Below the pieces are notes generated by a model that worked only from the letters and a program-made list of their open reading frames with translations, made no database searches and was not told the origin of the DNA. 64,000 nt of DNA from Streptomyces ambofaciens ATCC 23877 (GTDB taxonomy: Bacteria; Actinomycetota; Actinomycetes; Streptomycetales; Streptomycetaceae). Position 1 is the first letter of the stretch; every line of letters starts with the position of its first letter. Position numbers and translations under genes: made by a program. The stretch covers positions 2,653,001 to 2,717,000 of the forward strand of contig NZ_CP012382.1 in NCBI RefSeq assembly GCF_001267885.1, given 5' to 3'. This document shows positions 9,737 to 19,336 of this stretch, piece by piece.

Positions 9737-11857
9737 GTGCCCGTCTCCACACGCTTCGGCCAGTCACCGCCCCCGGCCGGCGAGCCACCCGAACGGGACA
9801 CCCGGGCCGAGGAACCCGCCGCGGTCGGCGGGCGCGAGGGTGGCGGCGAGACCGAGGGCCCGGGCGAGCCCGACGAGTCGGCCGAGCCCGACCTCGTCGA
9901 GCCCGAGGACCCCGGGGAGCCCATAGGCGGGCCGGAGACGTCGGCACCCGAGGACGCCGCGGTGCCGAGGGAGGCGCCGGGTCCGGACGACGAGACCCCG
10001 GTAGGGGCCGAGGGGCCGAGACCGGAGGAGACCCCGGCATCCAGTGCCGTTTCCACCGTTTCTGCCGTTTCTGCCGCACCCACCGTCCCGGCCGCTCCCG
10101 CCGGGGCCCCCGGTGACCGGCCGGGCCCACCCGACGGCGCCCCGCGCGCCCCGAGCACCCTGCGCACCCGCCTCAGCCGGCTCAGCCGCCTCACCCGGCG
10201 GCGCGCCCGGCGCACTCGGCACCCGCGTCTCGCGCTCGCCGTCCGCCGGACCACGACCGTCCTCGCCGCCGTCCTGGTGCTCGGGGCGCTGCTGCTGCCG
10301 AACAGCTTCGTCGCCCTGGAGCCGAACCGGTTCGCGCGGATACCGGCGGAGGCGGTCATCGGGACGGTGCTGCTGCTCTGCCTGCCGCGCGTGCCGAGGC
10401 TGGCGCTGGCGGCGCTCTTCGGCACCGGCCTCGGCGTGCTGACCGTGCTGAACCTGCTCGACATGGGCTTCACCGAGTACCTCGGCCGGGGCTTCAACGT
10501 CGTCCTGGACTGGGGCCTGCTGGACGACGCCCAGTCGTACGTGGCGGACTCGATGGGAGGGGCGGCGGCGACCTGGGCCGCCGTGGGCGCGGTGGGGGGC
10601 GCCACGCTGCTGCTGGTACTCATGGCGCTGGCCGTGGTCCGGCTCGGCGAGCTGCTCGCCGCGCACCGGGAGCGGGCGGCCCGGGGCGCGCTGCTGGCGG
10701 CCACCGTGTGGATGACCTGCGCGGCGCTGGGCGTGCAGACCTTCGGCGTGCCGGTCGCCACCAGGAGTGCCTCCGGGGCGCTGGAGGCGCAGGCCCACCG
10801 GGTGGTGGACACGCTGCGGGACGAGGCGGCGTTCGCGAAGGAGGCGAAGGCGGACCGGTTCGGCGCCACGCCCGCCGAGCAGCTGGTGCCGGACCTGCGC
10901 GGGAAGGACGTCATCTTCACGTTCATCGAGAGCTACGGCCGCAGCGCCATCGAGGACCCGGTGATGGCGCCCGGCGTCGGGCGGGCGCTGGACAGCGGCA
11001 CGGAGGCGCTGGCCGGCGCCGGTTTCCGGGCCCGGAGCGGCTGGCTGACCTCGGCGACGTACGGCGGCAGCAGCTGGCTCGGCCACTCCACCTTCCTGTC
11101 GGGCCTGTGGGTCGACAACCAGCAGCGCTACCGCACCGTGACCGCGGGCGACCACCTCACCCTCACCAAGGCGTTCGCGAAGACCGGCGACTGGGACACG
11201 GTCGGCGTCATGCCGGGCGTCCAGAAGGCCTGGCCGGAGGCCGAGTGGTACGGCCTCGACAAGGTCTACGACGCCTTCGACGTCGGCTACGAGGGTCCGA
11301 AGTTCAGCTGGTCGACCATGCCCGACCAGTACGCGCTGGAGGCCTTCCAGCGTCTGGAGCACGGCAGGGAACGCGACCGGCCGCTGATGGCGGAGATCAT
11401 CCTGACCTCCAGCCACCAGCCGTGGGCCCCCATACCCCGGATGGTCGGCTGGGACGAGATCGGCGACGGTTCGGTCTTCGACGGCATCGAGGCGTCGGGC
11501 GAGAAGGCCGCGGACGTCATCGCCGATCCCACCCGCTCCAAGGAGGAGTACGGCAAGTCGGTCGAGTACTCGGTCACCAGCCTCACCCGGTGGCTGGAGC
11601 GCTACGGCACGGACGACACCGTCCTCGTCTTCCTCGGCGACCACCAGCCGCTCGCCCGCGTCAGCGGGAACGGGGCGAGCCGGGACGTCCCGGTCTCGGT
11701 CGTCGCCAAGGACCCGAAGGTGCTCGACGCGATCGACGACTGGAACTGGACGCAGGGGCTGAAGCCCGCCGAGGACGCCCCGGTGTGGCGGATGAGCTCC
11801 TTCCGCGACCGCTTCCTGACGGCGTACGGCTCCACATCGCACCCCACGAAGGGCTGA
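9737..11857 (+). CDS. Membrane-bound sulfatase/phosphoglycerol-transferase-fold protein
   Basis: About 706 aa from GTG 9737, chosen because AAGGAC lies 8 bases upstream; the frame is open to 9629. The first ~140 residues are acidic and Pro/Glu/Gly-rich with low complexity. Four or five membrane helices follow (for example TTVLAAVLVLGALLLP and GGATLLLVLMALAVV), then an extracytoplasmic alkaline-phosphatase-superfamily domain. Supporting segments are KDVIFTFIESYGRSA (nucleophile-side strand), SWLGHSTFLSGL, LTSSHQPWAPIP and the metal-binding VLVFLGDHQPL. The architecture resembles LtaS-type lipoteichoic acid synthases and related envelope enzymes; the substrate is unknown. Confidence 0.8.
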   Translation: MPVSTRFGQSPPPAGEPPERDTRAEEPAAVGGREGGGETEGPGEPDESAEPDLVEPEDPGEPIGGPETSAPEDAAVPREAPGPDDETPVGAEGPRPEETPASSAVSTVSAVSAAPTVPAAPAGAPGDRPGPPDGAPRAPSTLRTRLSRLSRLTRRRARRTRHPRLALAVRRTTTVLAAVLVLGALLLPNSFVALEPNRFARIPAEAVIGTVLLLCLPRVPRLALAALFGTGLGVLTVLNLLDMGFTEYLGRGFNVVLDWGLLDDAQSYVADSMGGAAATWAAVGAVGGATLLLVLMALAVVRLGELLAAHRERAARGALLAATVWMTCAALGVQTFGVPVATRSASGALEAQAHRVVDTLRDEAAFAKEAKADRFGATPAEQLVPDLRGKDVIFTFIESYGRSAIEDPVMAPGVGRALDSGTEALAGAGFRARSGWLTSATYGGSSWLGHSTFLSGLWVDNQQRYRTVTAGDHLTLTKAFAKTGDWDTVGVMPGVQKAWPEAEWYGLDKVYDAFDVGYEGPKFSWSTMPDQYALEAFQRLEHGRERDRPLMAEIILTSSHQPWAPIPRMVGWDEIGDGSVFDGIEASGEKAADVIADPTRSKEEYGKSVEYSVTSLTRWLERYGTDDTVLVFLGDHQPLARVSGNGASRDVPVSVVAKDPKVLDAIDDWNWTQGLKPAEDAPVWRMSSFRDRFLTAYGSTSHPTKG

Positions 11858-11866
11858 CCGGGGGCC

Positions 11867-12031
11867 GGTCAGCCGGAGGGCGATCAACCGGGGGGCGATC
11901 AACCGGGGGGCGGTCAACCGGGGAGGCGGTCAACCGGGAGGCGGTCAGCCGGAGGACGGTCAGCCGGGGAGGCGGTCAGCCGGAGGGCGGTCAACCGGAG
12001 GGCTGTCAGCCGGGGCCCGGTCAGCCGCCGG
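11867..12031. repeat. 15-16 bp tandem repeat, about 11 units
   Basis: Roughly eleven head-to-tail copies of a unit close to GGTCARCCGGRGGGC fill the space between the sulfatase gene and the converging dus gene. The last copy contains the dus stop codon. Unit length alternates 15/16 bp, with substitutions such as GATCAACC for GGTCAACC. Confidence 0.9.
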
Positions 12032-13187
12032 AGGTGTCCAGCTCCGCGTCCTCGCCGATCCCCGCGCAGTCGTACGGGTCCTTCAGCCAGCCGTCCGGCA
12101 GGACCACCCGGTTGTTGCCGGACGTACGGCCGCGCGGGCCGTCGGCGCCGGTGGGCCAGGGCTGGTCGAGGTCGAGTTCGTCCAGGCCGGCGCGGAGCGC
12201 CTCCAGCGAGGAGGTGATCGCGAGCCGCTTGCGCATCTCCGAACCGACGGCGAAACCCTTGAGATACCAGGCGACGTGCTTGCGGAAGTCGATGACGCCG
12301 CGCGCCTCGTCGCCGATCCACTCGCCGAGCAGGGTGGCGTGCCGGACCATCACGTCGGCGACCTCGCGCAGGGTGGGCCGCACATAGGTGTCGGTGCGGC
12401 CCTCGAAGGCGGCGACCAGGTCGGCGAAGAGCCACGGCCGCCCCAGGCACCCGCGCCCGACCACGACCCCGTCGCAGCCCGTCTCCCGGACCATCCGCAG
12501 CGCGTCCTCGGCGGTCCAGATGTCGCCGTTGCCGAGCACGGGGATCTCCGGGACGTGCTCCTTCAGGCGGGCGATGGCGTCCCAGTCGGCGGTGCCGCCG
12601 TAGTGCTGGGCGGTGGTGCGGCCGTGCAGGGCGATGGCGGTCACGCCCTCCTCTACGGCGATGCGGCCGGCGTCGAGGAAGGTGAGGTGGTCGTCGTCGA
12701 TGCCCTTGCGCATCTTCATGGTGACGGGCAGGTCGCCGGCGCCGGTCACGGCCTCGCGGACGATGGCCCGCAGCAGGTTCCGCTTGTACGGGAGGGCCGA
12801 GCCGCCGCCCTTGCGGGTCACCTTGGGGACGGGACAGCCGAAGTTCAGGTCGATGTGGTCGGCGAGGCCCTCCTCCGCGATCATGCGGACGGCCTTGCCG
12901 ACGGTCACCGGATCGACGCCGTAGAGCTGGATCGAGCGCGGCGTCTCGGTCGCGTCGAAGTGGATCAGCTGCATGGTCTTCTCGTTGCGCTCGACCAGCG
13001 CCCGAGTCGTGATCATCTCGCTGACGAACAGGCCCTTGCCCCCGCTGAACTCCCGGCACAGCGTGCGGAAGGGCGCGTTGGTGATCCCGGCCATCGGCGC
13101 CAGCACCACGGGCGGCGCGACGGTGTGCGGGCCGACCTGCAACGGCCGGGTGACGGTGCTGGGAGCGGGCGCGGTGGGCGTGGACAT
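12021..13187 (-). CDS. dusB: tRNA-dihydrouridine synthase
   Basis: A 388-aa FMN enzyme that reduces uridine in tRNA. The N-terminal barrel has VVLAPMAGITNAPFR, the FMN/active-site loop is DLNFGCPVPKVTRKGGGSAL (catalytic cysteine), and later come GDIWTAEDAL and GVVVGRGCLGRPWLF. Start ATG 13187. The stop lies inside the tandem repeat, so the extreme C-terminus may vary between strains. DusB-type is the usual single Dus of actinobacteria; the exact target uridine is not readable from sequence. Confidence 0.93.
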   Translation of the reverse strand: MSTPTAPAPSTVTRPLQVGPHTVAPPVVLAPMAGITNAPFRTLCREFSGGKGLFVSEMITTRALVERNEKTMQLIHFDATETPRSIQLYGVDPVTVGKAVRMIAEEGLADHIDLNFGCPVPKVTRKGGGSALPYKRNLLRAIVREAVTGAGDLPVTMKMRKGIDDDHLTFLDAGRIAVEEGVTAIALHGRTTAQHYGGTADWDAIARLKEHVPEIPVLGNGDIWTAEDALRMVRETGCDGVVVGRGCLGRPWLFADLVAAFEGRTDTYVRPTLREVADVMVRHATLLGEWIGDEARGVIDFRKHVAWYLKGFAVGSEMRKRLAITSSLEALRAGLDELDLDQPWPTGADGPRGRTSGNNRVVLPDGWLKDPYDCAGIGEDAELDTSGG

Positions 13188-13294
13188 TCCTCCATTGTCC
13201 CGTACGCGAGGCGGTGCTCGCCGCGCCTGTGGACGAAGACCGTGTATGGGTCATTAGTTAGCCGCACTATCGACATGCGCGTACGATGCGACCC

Positions 13295-14740
13295 ATGCCC
13301 GAGCTCACCCACCGCCGACGTCTGCTCGTGCTCGCCATCTGCTGCATGAGCCTGCTGATCGTGAGCATCGACAACACGATCCTCAACGTGGCCCTGCCGG
13401 CCGTGCAGCGCGATCTCCGTGCGAGCACCTCGGGGCTCCAGTGGGCCGTCGACGCCTACACGCTGGTGCTGGCCGCGCTGCTGATGCTCGCCGGTTCCAC
13501 GGCCGACCGGATCGGCCGCAAGCGGGTCTTCATGACGGGCCTGGTCGTCTTCACCCTCGGCTCGCTGCTGTGCTCGCTGGCGCCGGACCTGTCCTCGCTG
13601 GTCGTCTTCCGGATGATGCAGGCGGTGGGCGGTTCGATGCTCAACCCGGTGGCCATGTCGATCATCACCAACACCTTCACCGACCCGCGCGAGCGCGCCC
13701 GCGCCATCGGTGTCTGGGGCGCGGTCGTCGGCATCTCCATGGCCGCCGGTCCGCTGGTGGGCGGGGTGCTCGTGGAGTCGGTCGGCTGGCGCTCGATCTT
13801 CTGGGTCAACCTGCCGGTGGGCCTGGCGGCCCTGCTGCTCACCCTGCGCTTCGTCCCCGAGTCCCGCGCGCCGAGGGCCCGCCGCCCGGACCCGCTGGGC
13901 CAGCTGATGGTGATCGTGCTGTTCGGCTCGCTGACGTACGCGATCATCGAGGCGCCGGGCGCCGGTCTCGCGAGGGTGCTGCCGTTCGCCGTGGTGGCCC
14001 TCGCCGCACTGCTGGGTCTCCTCTGGTACGAACCCCGCCGCGCCGAGCCCCTGATCGACCTGCGCTTCTTCCGGTCGGCACCCTTCAGCGGGGCCACCGT
14101 GACGGCGGTCACCGCCTTCGCCGCGCTGGGCGGGTTCCTGTTCCTGTCCACGTTGTACCTGCAGAACGTGCGCGGACTGAGCGCCCTGCACGCCGGGCTG
14201 TGGATGCTGCCGATGGCCGTGCCGACCTTCCTGTGCGCCCCGCTGTCCGGACGGCTGGTCGGCAGCCGGGGGCCGCGGCTGCCCCTGATGATCGCGGGCG
14301 GCGCGCTGACCGTGAGCGGGGTGCTGTTCGCCGCCTTCGAGGCCGAGACCTCGAACATCACCCTCTTCATCGGCTACGCCCTGTTCGGCGTGGGCTTCGG
14401 CTTCGTCAACGCGCCCATCACCAACACCGCGGTCTCCGGCATGCCGCGCGCCCAGGCCGGGGTCGCCGCCGCCGTCGCCTCCACCAGCCGCCAGCTGGGC
14501 CAGACCCTGGGCGTGGCGGTGATCGGCGCGGTGCTGGCGGCGGGCGTGGGCACGTCGTCGTACGGCGACACCTTCGTCGCCGCGGCCCGCCCCGGCTGGT
14601 GGATCCTGGCCGCCTGCGGCCTGTCGGTCCTCGTCCTCGGCGCCGTGACGAACGGCCGCTGGGCCCACCGCACGGCGGAACGAGCCGCCGAGCGCCTGGA
14701 ATCCCCGGAGCCACAGAAGACGACACGCTCCCCGGCGTGA
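13295..14740 (+). CDS. DHA2-family MFS drug efflux transporter
   Basis: About 481 aa from ATG 13295 (an in-frame ATG also lies at 13286). Fourteen predicted membrane segments. Motif A is STADRIGRKRVFMTG, motif C lies around AAGPLVGGVLVE, and IDNTILNVALPAVQ in helix 1 is typical of EmrB/QacA-like proton antiporters. The short upstream region (13252-13294) contains TAGT and ACTA half-sites 7 bp apart that could serve a TetR/MarR-type repressor, although no regulator gene is adjacent. Substrate unknown. Confidence 0.9.
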   Translation: MPELTHRRRLLVLAICCMSLLIVSIDNTILNVALPAVQRDLRASTSGLQWAVDAYTLVLAALLMLAGSTADRIGRKRVFMTGLVVFTLGSLLCSLAPDLSSLVVFRMMQAVGGSMLNPVAMSIITNTFTDPRERARAIGVWGAVVGISMAAGPLVGGVLVESVGWRSIFWVNLPVGLAALLLTLRFVPESRAPRARRPDPLGQLMVIVLFGSLTYAIIEAPGAGLARVLPFAVVALAALLGLLWYEPRRAEPLIDLRFFRSAPFSGATVTAVTAFAALGGFLFLSTLYLQNVRGLSALHAGLWMLPMAVPTFLCAPLSGRLVGSRGPRLPLMIAGGALTVSGVLFAAFEAETSNITLFIGYALFGVGFGFVNAPITNTAVSGMPRAQAGVAAAVASTSRQLGQTLGVAVIGAVLAAGVGTSSYGDTFVAAARPGWWILAACGLSVLVLGAVTNGRWAHRTAERAAERLESPEPQKTTRSPA

Positions 14741-14783
14741 CCGACCCGGTCGACCACCGCACCACCGAATCCGCGCGGCCACC

Positions 14784-14920
14784 CCACCCACCCGCGCTCG
14801 ACACACCCCCGGCACCACATCGGAAAGGGGCGCGGGGAACTGCGCGAACACCCCCACCCACCCGCACCCGACACACCGCCGCACCACCCCCACAAGGGCC
14901 GCGGGGAACTGCGCGAACCC
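14784..14920. repeat. Two tandem copies of a GGGGAACTGCGCGA intergenic element
   Basis: GCGGGGAACTGCGCGAAC occurs at 14832-14849 and again at 14901-14918, 69 bp apart. Each copy is preceded by a related CCACCCACCCGC...GACACACC tract, so a ~70-bp unit is duplicated between the convergent MFS and P-type ATPase genes. I recognise this string as a common extragenic repeat in Streptomyces from memory. Confidence 0.75.
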
Positions 14921-14944
14921 CCCGCACCGCCCCGCGCAGGGCCG

Positions 14945-17900
14945 TCACCCGAAGGCGCCCCGCGCCACCCCCGGCATCCGCTCCGTCACCTTCGGCCAGT
15001 ACTTCACGATCGCCTCCTCCACCCGCGGCAGCGCCCGCTGCCCCGCCAGTGCCAGGGCGATCGCCGCGGCCACGCCCGCCCAGGCGACGGGCCCCAGCGG
15101 GGTGCAGCCGAAGAGCTGGCTGGCGCCCGGCGTCTGCACCAGGGCGACCAGCGCGGCGGCGGAGCCCAGCGACGTGACCTGGACCAGGCGGCTGCCGCGG
15201 CGGTCGGCCAGGGTCTGGGCGAGCTGGGTGCCGACCACGGCGCACAGGGCCATCGTCGTGGAGCGGCGCCCGGTGCCCGGCGTGAACCGGCCCAGGAGCC
15301 AGGCGGCGGTCGCGCCGAGTGCCGTGGTCAGGGCCCGGTGCCGGATCTGACGGATCAGGGGCTCGCCCAGCACCGCCGCACCGAGCGGCGTCCCCGCGTC
15401 GTCCTCCTCCTGCTGGGCGTCCCCCGTCTCCGTGACCGCCACGGCCATCGCGGGGAACAGGTCCGTGAACAGGTTGACCAGCAGCATCTGCCGCGTGGAC
15501 AGCGGAGCGGAGCCGCCGAGGACGGTGCCGAGGATGCCGAAGCCGACCTCGCCCGCGTTGCCGCCGATCAGGATGGCGATGGCGTCGGCGACGCTGCGCC
15601 ACAGCGCCCGGCCCTCCCGTACCGCCTCCACCAGGACCAGCAGGTCGTCGCCGGTGACGACCAGGTCGGCGGCGTTGCGGGCGGCGGCCGAGCCACGGGC
15701 GCTGATGCCGACGCCGATGTCGGCCGCGCGGATCGCGGCGGCGTCGTTGGCACCGTCGCCGACCATGCCGACGACCCGTCCGGCGTCCCGCAGCGACTCG
15801 ACGACCTGGAGCTTCTGCTCCGGCGCCACCCTGGCCACGACGTCCGCGTCCCGCAGCATCCGTGACCGCGCCGTGCGGTCCGCGGCGGCCAGTTCGTCCC
15901 CGGTGACCACGACGGCGTCCTCGGGCCAGCCCAGCTCCACGGCGATGGCGTGGGCGGTCTGCGGATGGTCGCCGGTCAGCACCACGGGCCGTACGCCCGC
16001 CTCGCGCAGCCCGTGCACCAGCGCCGGGGACGTCTCGCGCGGGACGTCGGACAGCCCGAGCATCCCCGTGAACTCCAGCCCCTCCGGCTCCTGTTCGAGG
16101 ACGTCGGCGGCCTTCTCCCCCTTGCGCAGCGGCCGGCTGGCCACCGCGATGATGCGCAGTCCGTCGCGGGCCATCCCGTGCGCCACCTCCGTGACGTACG
16201 AGGGCAGGTCCGCGCAGGCGGGCAGCACGGTCTCCGGTGCGCCCTTGACCACGAGCACCGGCGCTCCGTCGCCGTCCCGTCCGACGGCGGCGGCGTAGCC
16301 GCGGGAGGTCTCGAAGGGCAGGCCCTCCTCCTGCGTCCACCGCGGGTCGTCACCGGCGGCGTCGAGGACGGCCTCGTCGGTGGCGTGCGTGGGGCGGGCG
16401 CCGTCGCCGTTCAGGCGGGGGCAGGCGCGCGCGGCGATCCGCAGGGCGTCGGCGGCGTCCGGGTCGCCCGCCTTGCGGACCGTGCCGTCGGCGCCCGCGA
16501 CCCGCGTCAGCCGCAGCTTGTTCTCGGTGAGCGTGCCCGTCTTGTCGAAGCAGATGGTGTCCATCCGGCCCAGCGCCTCCAGCGTGCGCGGGGTCCGCAC
16601 GAGGACGCCGTGGCGGCTGAGCCGGCGGGCCGCCGCCAGCTGCGCCACCGTCGCCACCAGCGGCAGCCCCTCGGGCACCGCGGCCACCGCCACCGACACG
16701 CCGCCGGCGACGGCCTGCCGGATCGGCGTCCCGCGCAGCAGCGAGAGGCCGGTCACCGCGGCCCCGCCCGCCAGGGTCAGCGGCAGCGCCTTGCGGGTCA
16801 GCTCCTGGAGCCGGGCCTGCACTCCGGCCGCCGACGGCGTACGGGCGGCCAGCGAGACCGCCCGGGCGGACTCGGTGTGCTCCCCCGTGTCCACGACGAC
16901 GGCCTGGGCGCGGCCGGCCACCACGGTCGTGCCCTCGAAGACCATGCAGTGCCGCTCGGCCACCGGGGCGTTCGTCACCGGGTCCACGCGCTTGTCGACC
17001 GGCAGTGACTCACCGGTGAGGGACGACTCGTCGATCTCCAGGCCGTCCTCCCACAGGAGCCGGGCGTCGGCGGGCACGACGTCGTCCGCCTTGAGCTCGA
17101 TGATCTGCCCCGTACGGAGTTTGGCGGCGTCCACGACCCGTGGCTCGGCCGTCGGATCGTGGGTCTCCTTCTCGGCGACCCGCGCCTTCTGCTTCTGCTG
17201 CGCGAGCAGCCCGGACAGCGCCCGCTCGGCGCGCAGCCGCTGGAAGCCGCCGACCAGCGCGTTCAGGTCGAGCGCGCCGACGACCAGCAGGGCGTCCATG
17301 ACGGAGCCGAGGATCGCCTCGGCCGCCGAGCCGACCGCGAGCACCGGGGTGAGCGGGTCGTCCAGCTCGCCCCGTACGGCCTGGCCCAGCTCCCATGTCC
17401 ACTTCACCGGCGCGAGGACGGGGACGCGGCCCGCCCGGTCGGCCACCGCGTGCATCCTGGCCGTCAGCTGTTCGGCGAGGGTCGGTTCCGGCTCCTTCTC
17501 CCGGTCCAGCCGTTCCCGTACGGCCGCGGGGTCCAGCGTGTGCCACGCGACCCGCGCGCGGGGGTGCGGGGCGCGGGCCGTCGCCACGCCGAGCGCGGCG
17601 CGCGTTCCGGACAGCAGGGCCACCGCCGCGCTCACGTCGACCGGTGCGTGCCGCAGTCCGGGCAGCAGCGAGCCGGTGAAGCCCTGCTTCCCCTTCCGTG
17701 CCTCGCCGACCGCCACCAGCAGTCCGGACAGCGCGGCCCCGGACCGGGCCAGCGTCTGCGACCGGCGTCCGATCGCGCGGGCGGCCGGCACCGCCCGCAG
17801 CAGCCGCCAGACGTCGGCGAGGCCCTGCGGGGCGATCACGTCCGCGCCCCAGGCCACCGGCGCGTCCCCGTCGGCCAGCGCGACGGCCACGTCGCCGGCG

Positions 17901-19327
17901 AGCAGCCCGGCCACCACCGTCCCGTCGTCACCGGGCAGGGGCCGTACGACGGTGACGACGCCGCCCTCGGCGCGCAGTTCGTCCACGACGTCCCGGAGCG
18001 GGCGGCCGGCGCCGACGACCTGGTCCGCGAGGCCGGTGAAGTCGGCCAGCGCCGGGTCCTCGACCATCACGACGCGCAGGCCCGCGCGCCGGGCGGCGTC
18101 GAGCACGTCCTCGGTCCACGGGTCCGCGCTCGCCTCCGGCGCCCGCAGCGCACTGGGGTGCAGGACGACCGTGGCGGCCATCTCCAGCTGCCGCAGCCGT
18201 TCCGGGTCGCGCACGAGCACACCGTCGCGGGAGAGCGCGGTGCTCAGTACGGCGTGGAAGGCGGCGGGTCCGTAGCGCGCGGCCTTGGGCGAACCGGCCA
18301 GCACCGCCTCGGCGGCCTCGGCCACGTCGTGCTTGACCAGCAGGGTCGCCAGCGCGCCCGCCACGCTGCCGGTGGAGGCGTGGGCGGCGTAGTCCTGGGC
18401 GGGGGAACTGCGCAGCGGCGGGCGCTGGGCGGGGTCGCCGGGCAGGCTGTCCCGGCCCGGCGCGCAGAGGCGGTCGTGCACGACCTCGAAGGTCGCCGTC
18501 CGGGTCACCGCCTCCGTCAGCTGACAGACGCGCAGGGCGCCGTCCAGCACCAGCGAGGCGGGGCTCTGCCCGGCGCCGTGCACGGCCGCGTTGGCGGCGG
18601 CCAGCGCCACGTCCATGCCGTGGGCCCCGAGCCGTTCACGCACCCAGGCGCGGAAGGCCGGGTTCTCGCGCAGCAGCGTCCCCACGGCCGTCACCAGGCG
18701 GGGCGAGGGCGGCAACCGCAGACGCGCCCCGGTCACGGCGGCGGCGATGCCCAGAAGGTCGGCGCCGAGGGCGGTGGCGGCGACGCGCACCGAGGCGGGG
18801 TCGCCGGGGTGGGTCAGCTCCTCCACCGGATCGTCCGGGCCCTGTTGCTCCGCCCGGGTCAGTCCGTGCTGTTCGGCGAGTTCGGTGGCCCGGTCGACCA
18901 CCCGGTCGGTGAGCGCCTCCTCGGTCGCGGTCACCACCAGCCGGGCGAGGCCGGTGTCCCAGTAGGCGAGCACCACGTCCGGGTGCTCGGCCAGGGCCGC
19001 CGCCACTCGACGCGCCACGCGCTGCGTGCCGCCCGCCCGGCGCACCTTCTCCGTCGCGGCCGGCCGCAGCGCCAGGTGCGCCCGGGTCCCGGCGCGCCAG
19101 TCCCGGGTGCTGCCGCCGCCGGGCAGCGCGGCGCGGGCGACCCGTGCCGCCCGCGCCGCGAAGTCGGCGCCGCGCACTCCGGCCCGTGCGGTGCCCGCGA
19201 CGGCGCCGGCCGCGGCGCCGGCCGCAGCGCCGACCGCGGGTGCGGTGCCACGCGCGAGCAGCCGGGGCCCGGCCAGCACGATCCCGGTCACGGCGCCCTG
19301 GGAGCGGGTCAGAAGTCCACCGACCAT
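14945..19327 (-). CDS. Very long cation-transporting P-type ATPase (CtpI-like)
   Basis: 1460 aa, against roughly 700-900 for typical bacterial P-type ATPases. The first ~650 residues form an Ala-rich extension with degenerate HMA-like and P-type-like segments. The catalytic half then follows in order: TGESLPVDK (actuator), phosphorylation loop DKTGTLTENK, nucleotide-binding KGAPETVLPACADL, and hinge GDGANDAAAIRAADIGVG. C-terminal membrane helices close the protein. The size and layout recall mycobacterial CtpI; the ion is unknown. Nine bases separate it from the upstream H1-like gene, indicating one transcript. Confidence 0.88.
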   Translation of the reverse strand: MVGGLLTRSQGAVTGIVLAGPRLLARGTAPAVGAAAGAAAGAVAGTARAGVRGADFAARAARVARAALPGGGSTRDWRAGTRAHLALRPAATEKVRRAGGTQRVARRVAAALAEHPDVVLAYWDTGLARLVVTATEEALTDRVVDRATELAEQHGLTRAEQQGPDDPVEELTHPGDPASVRVAATALGADLLGIAAAVTGARLRLPPSPRLVTAVGTLLRENPAFRAWVRERLGAHGMDVALAAANAAVHGAGQSPASLVLDGALRVCQLTEAVTRTATFEVVHDRLCAPGRDSLPGDPAQRPPLRSSPAQDYAAHASTGSVAGALATLLVKHDVAEAAEAVLAGSPKAARYGPAAFHAVLSTALSRDGVLVRDPERLRQLEMAATVVLHPSALRAPEASADPWTEDVLDAARRAGLRVVMVEDPALADFTGLADQVVGAGRPLRDVVDELRAEGGVVTVVRPLPGDDGTVVAGLLAGDVAVALADGDAPVAWGADVIAPQGLADVWRLLRAVPAARAIGRRSQTLARSGAALSGLLVAVGEARKGKQGFTGSLLPGLRHAPVDVSAAVALLSGTRAALGVATARAPHPRARVAWHTLDPAAVRERLDREKEPEPTLAEQLTARMHAVADRAGRVPVLAPVKWTWELGQAVRGELDDPLTPVLAVGSAAEAILGSVMDALLVVGALDLNALVGGFQRLRAERALSGLLAQQKQKARVAEKETHDPTAEPRVVDAAKLRTGQIIELKADDVVPADARLLWEDGLEIDESSLTGESLPVDKRVDPVTNAPVAERHCMVFEGTTVVAGRAQAVVVDTGEHTESARAVSLAARTPSAAGVQARLQELTRKALPLTLAGGAAVTGLSLLRGTPIRQAVAGGVSVAVAAVPEGLPLVATVAQLAAARRLSRHGVLVRTPRTLEALGRMDTICFDKTGTLTENKLRLTRVAGADGTVRKAGDPDAADALRIAARACPRLNGDGARPTHATDEAVLDAAGDDPRWTQEEGLPFETSRGYAAAVGRDGDGAPVLVVKGAPETVLPACADLPSYVTEVAHGMARDGLRIIAVASRPLRKGEKAADVLEQEPEGLEFTGMLGLSDVPRETSPALVHGLREAGVRPVVLTGDHPQTAHAIAVELGWPEDAVVVTGDELAAADRTARSRMLRDADVVARVAPEQKLQVVESLRDAGRVVGMVGDGANDAAAIRAADIGVGISARGSAAARNAADLVVTGDDLLVLVEAVREGRALWRSVADAIAILIGGNAGEVGFGILGTVLGGSAPLSTRQMLLVNLFTDLFPAMAVAVTETGDAQQEEDDAGTPLGAAVLGEPLIRQIRHRALTTALGATAAWLLGRFTPGTGRRSTTMALCAVVGTQLAQTLADRRGSRLVQVTSLGSAAALVALVQTPGASQLFGCTPLGPVAWAGVAAAIALALAGQRALPRVEEAIVKYWPKVTERMPGVARGAFG

Positions 19328-19336
19328 CGCCGTGTC

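Noticed and set aside
11867..12031. CRISPR-like array
   Set aside because: Units are contiguous and degenerate with no spacers, and no cas genes occur in the window.
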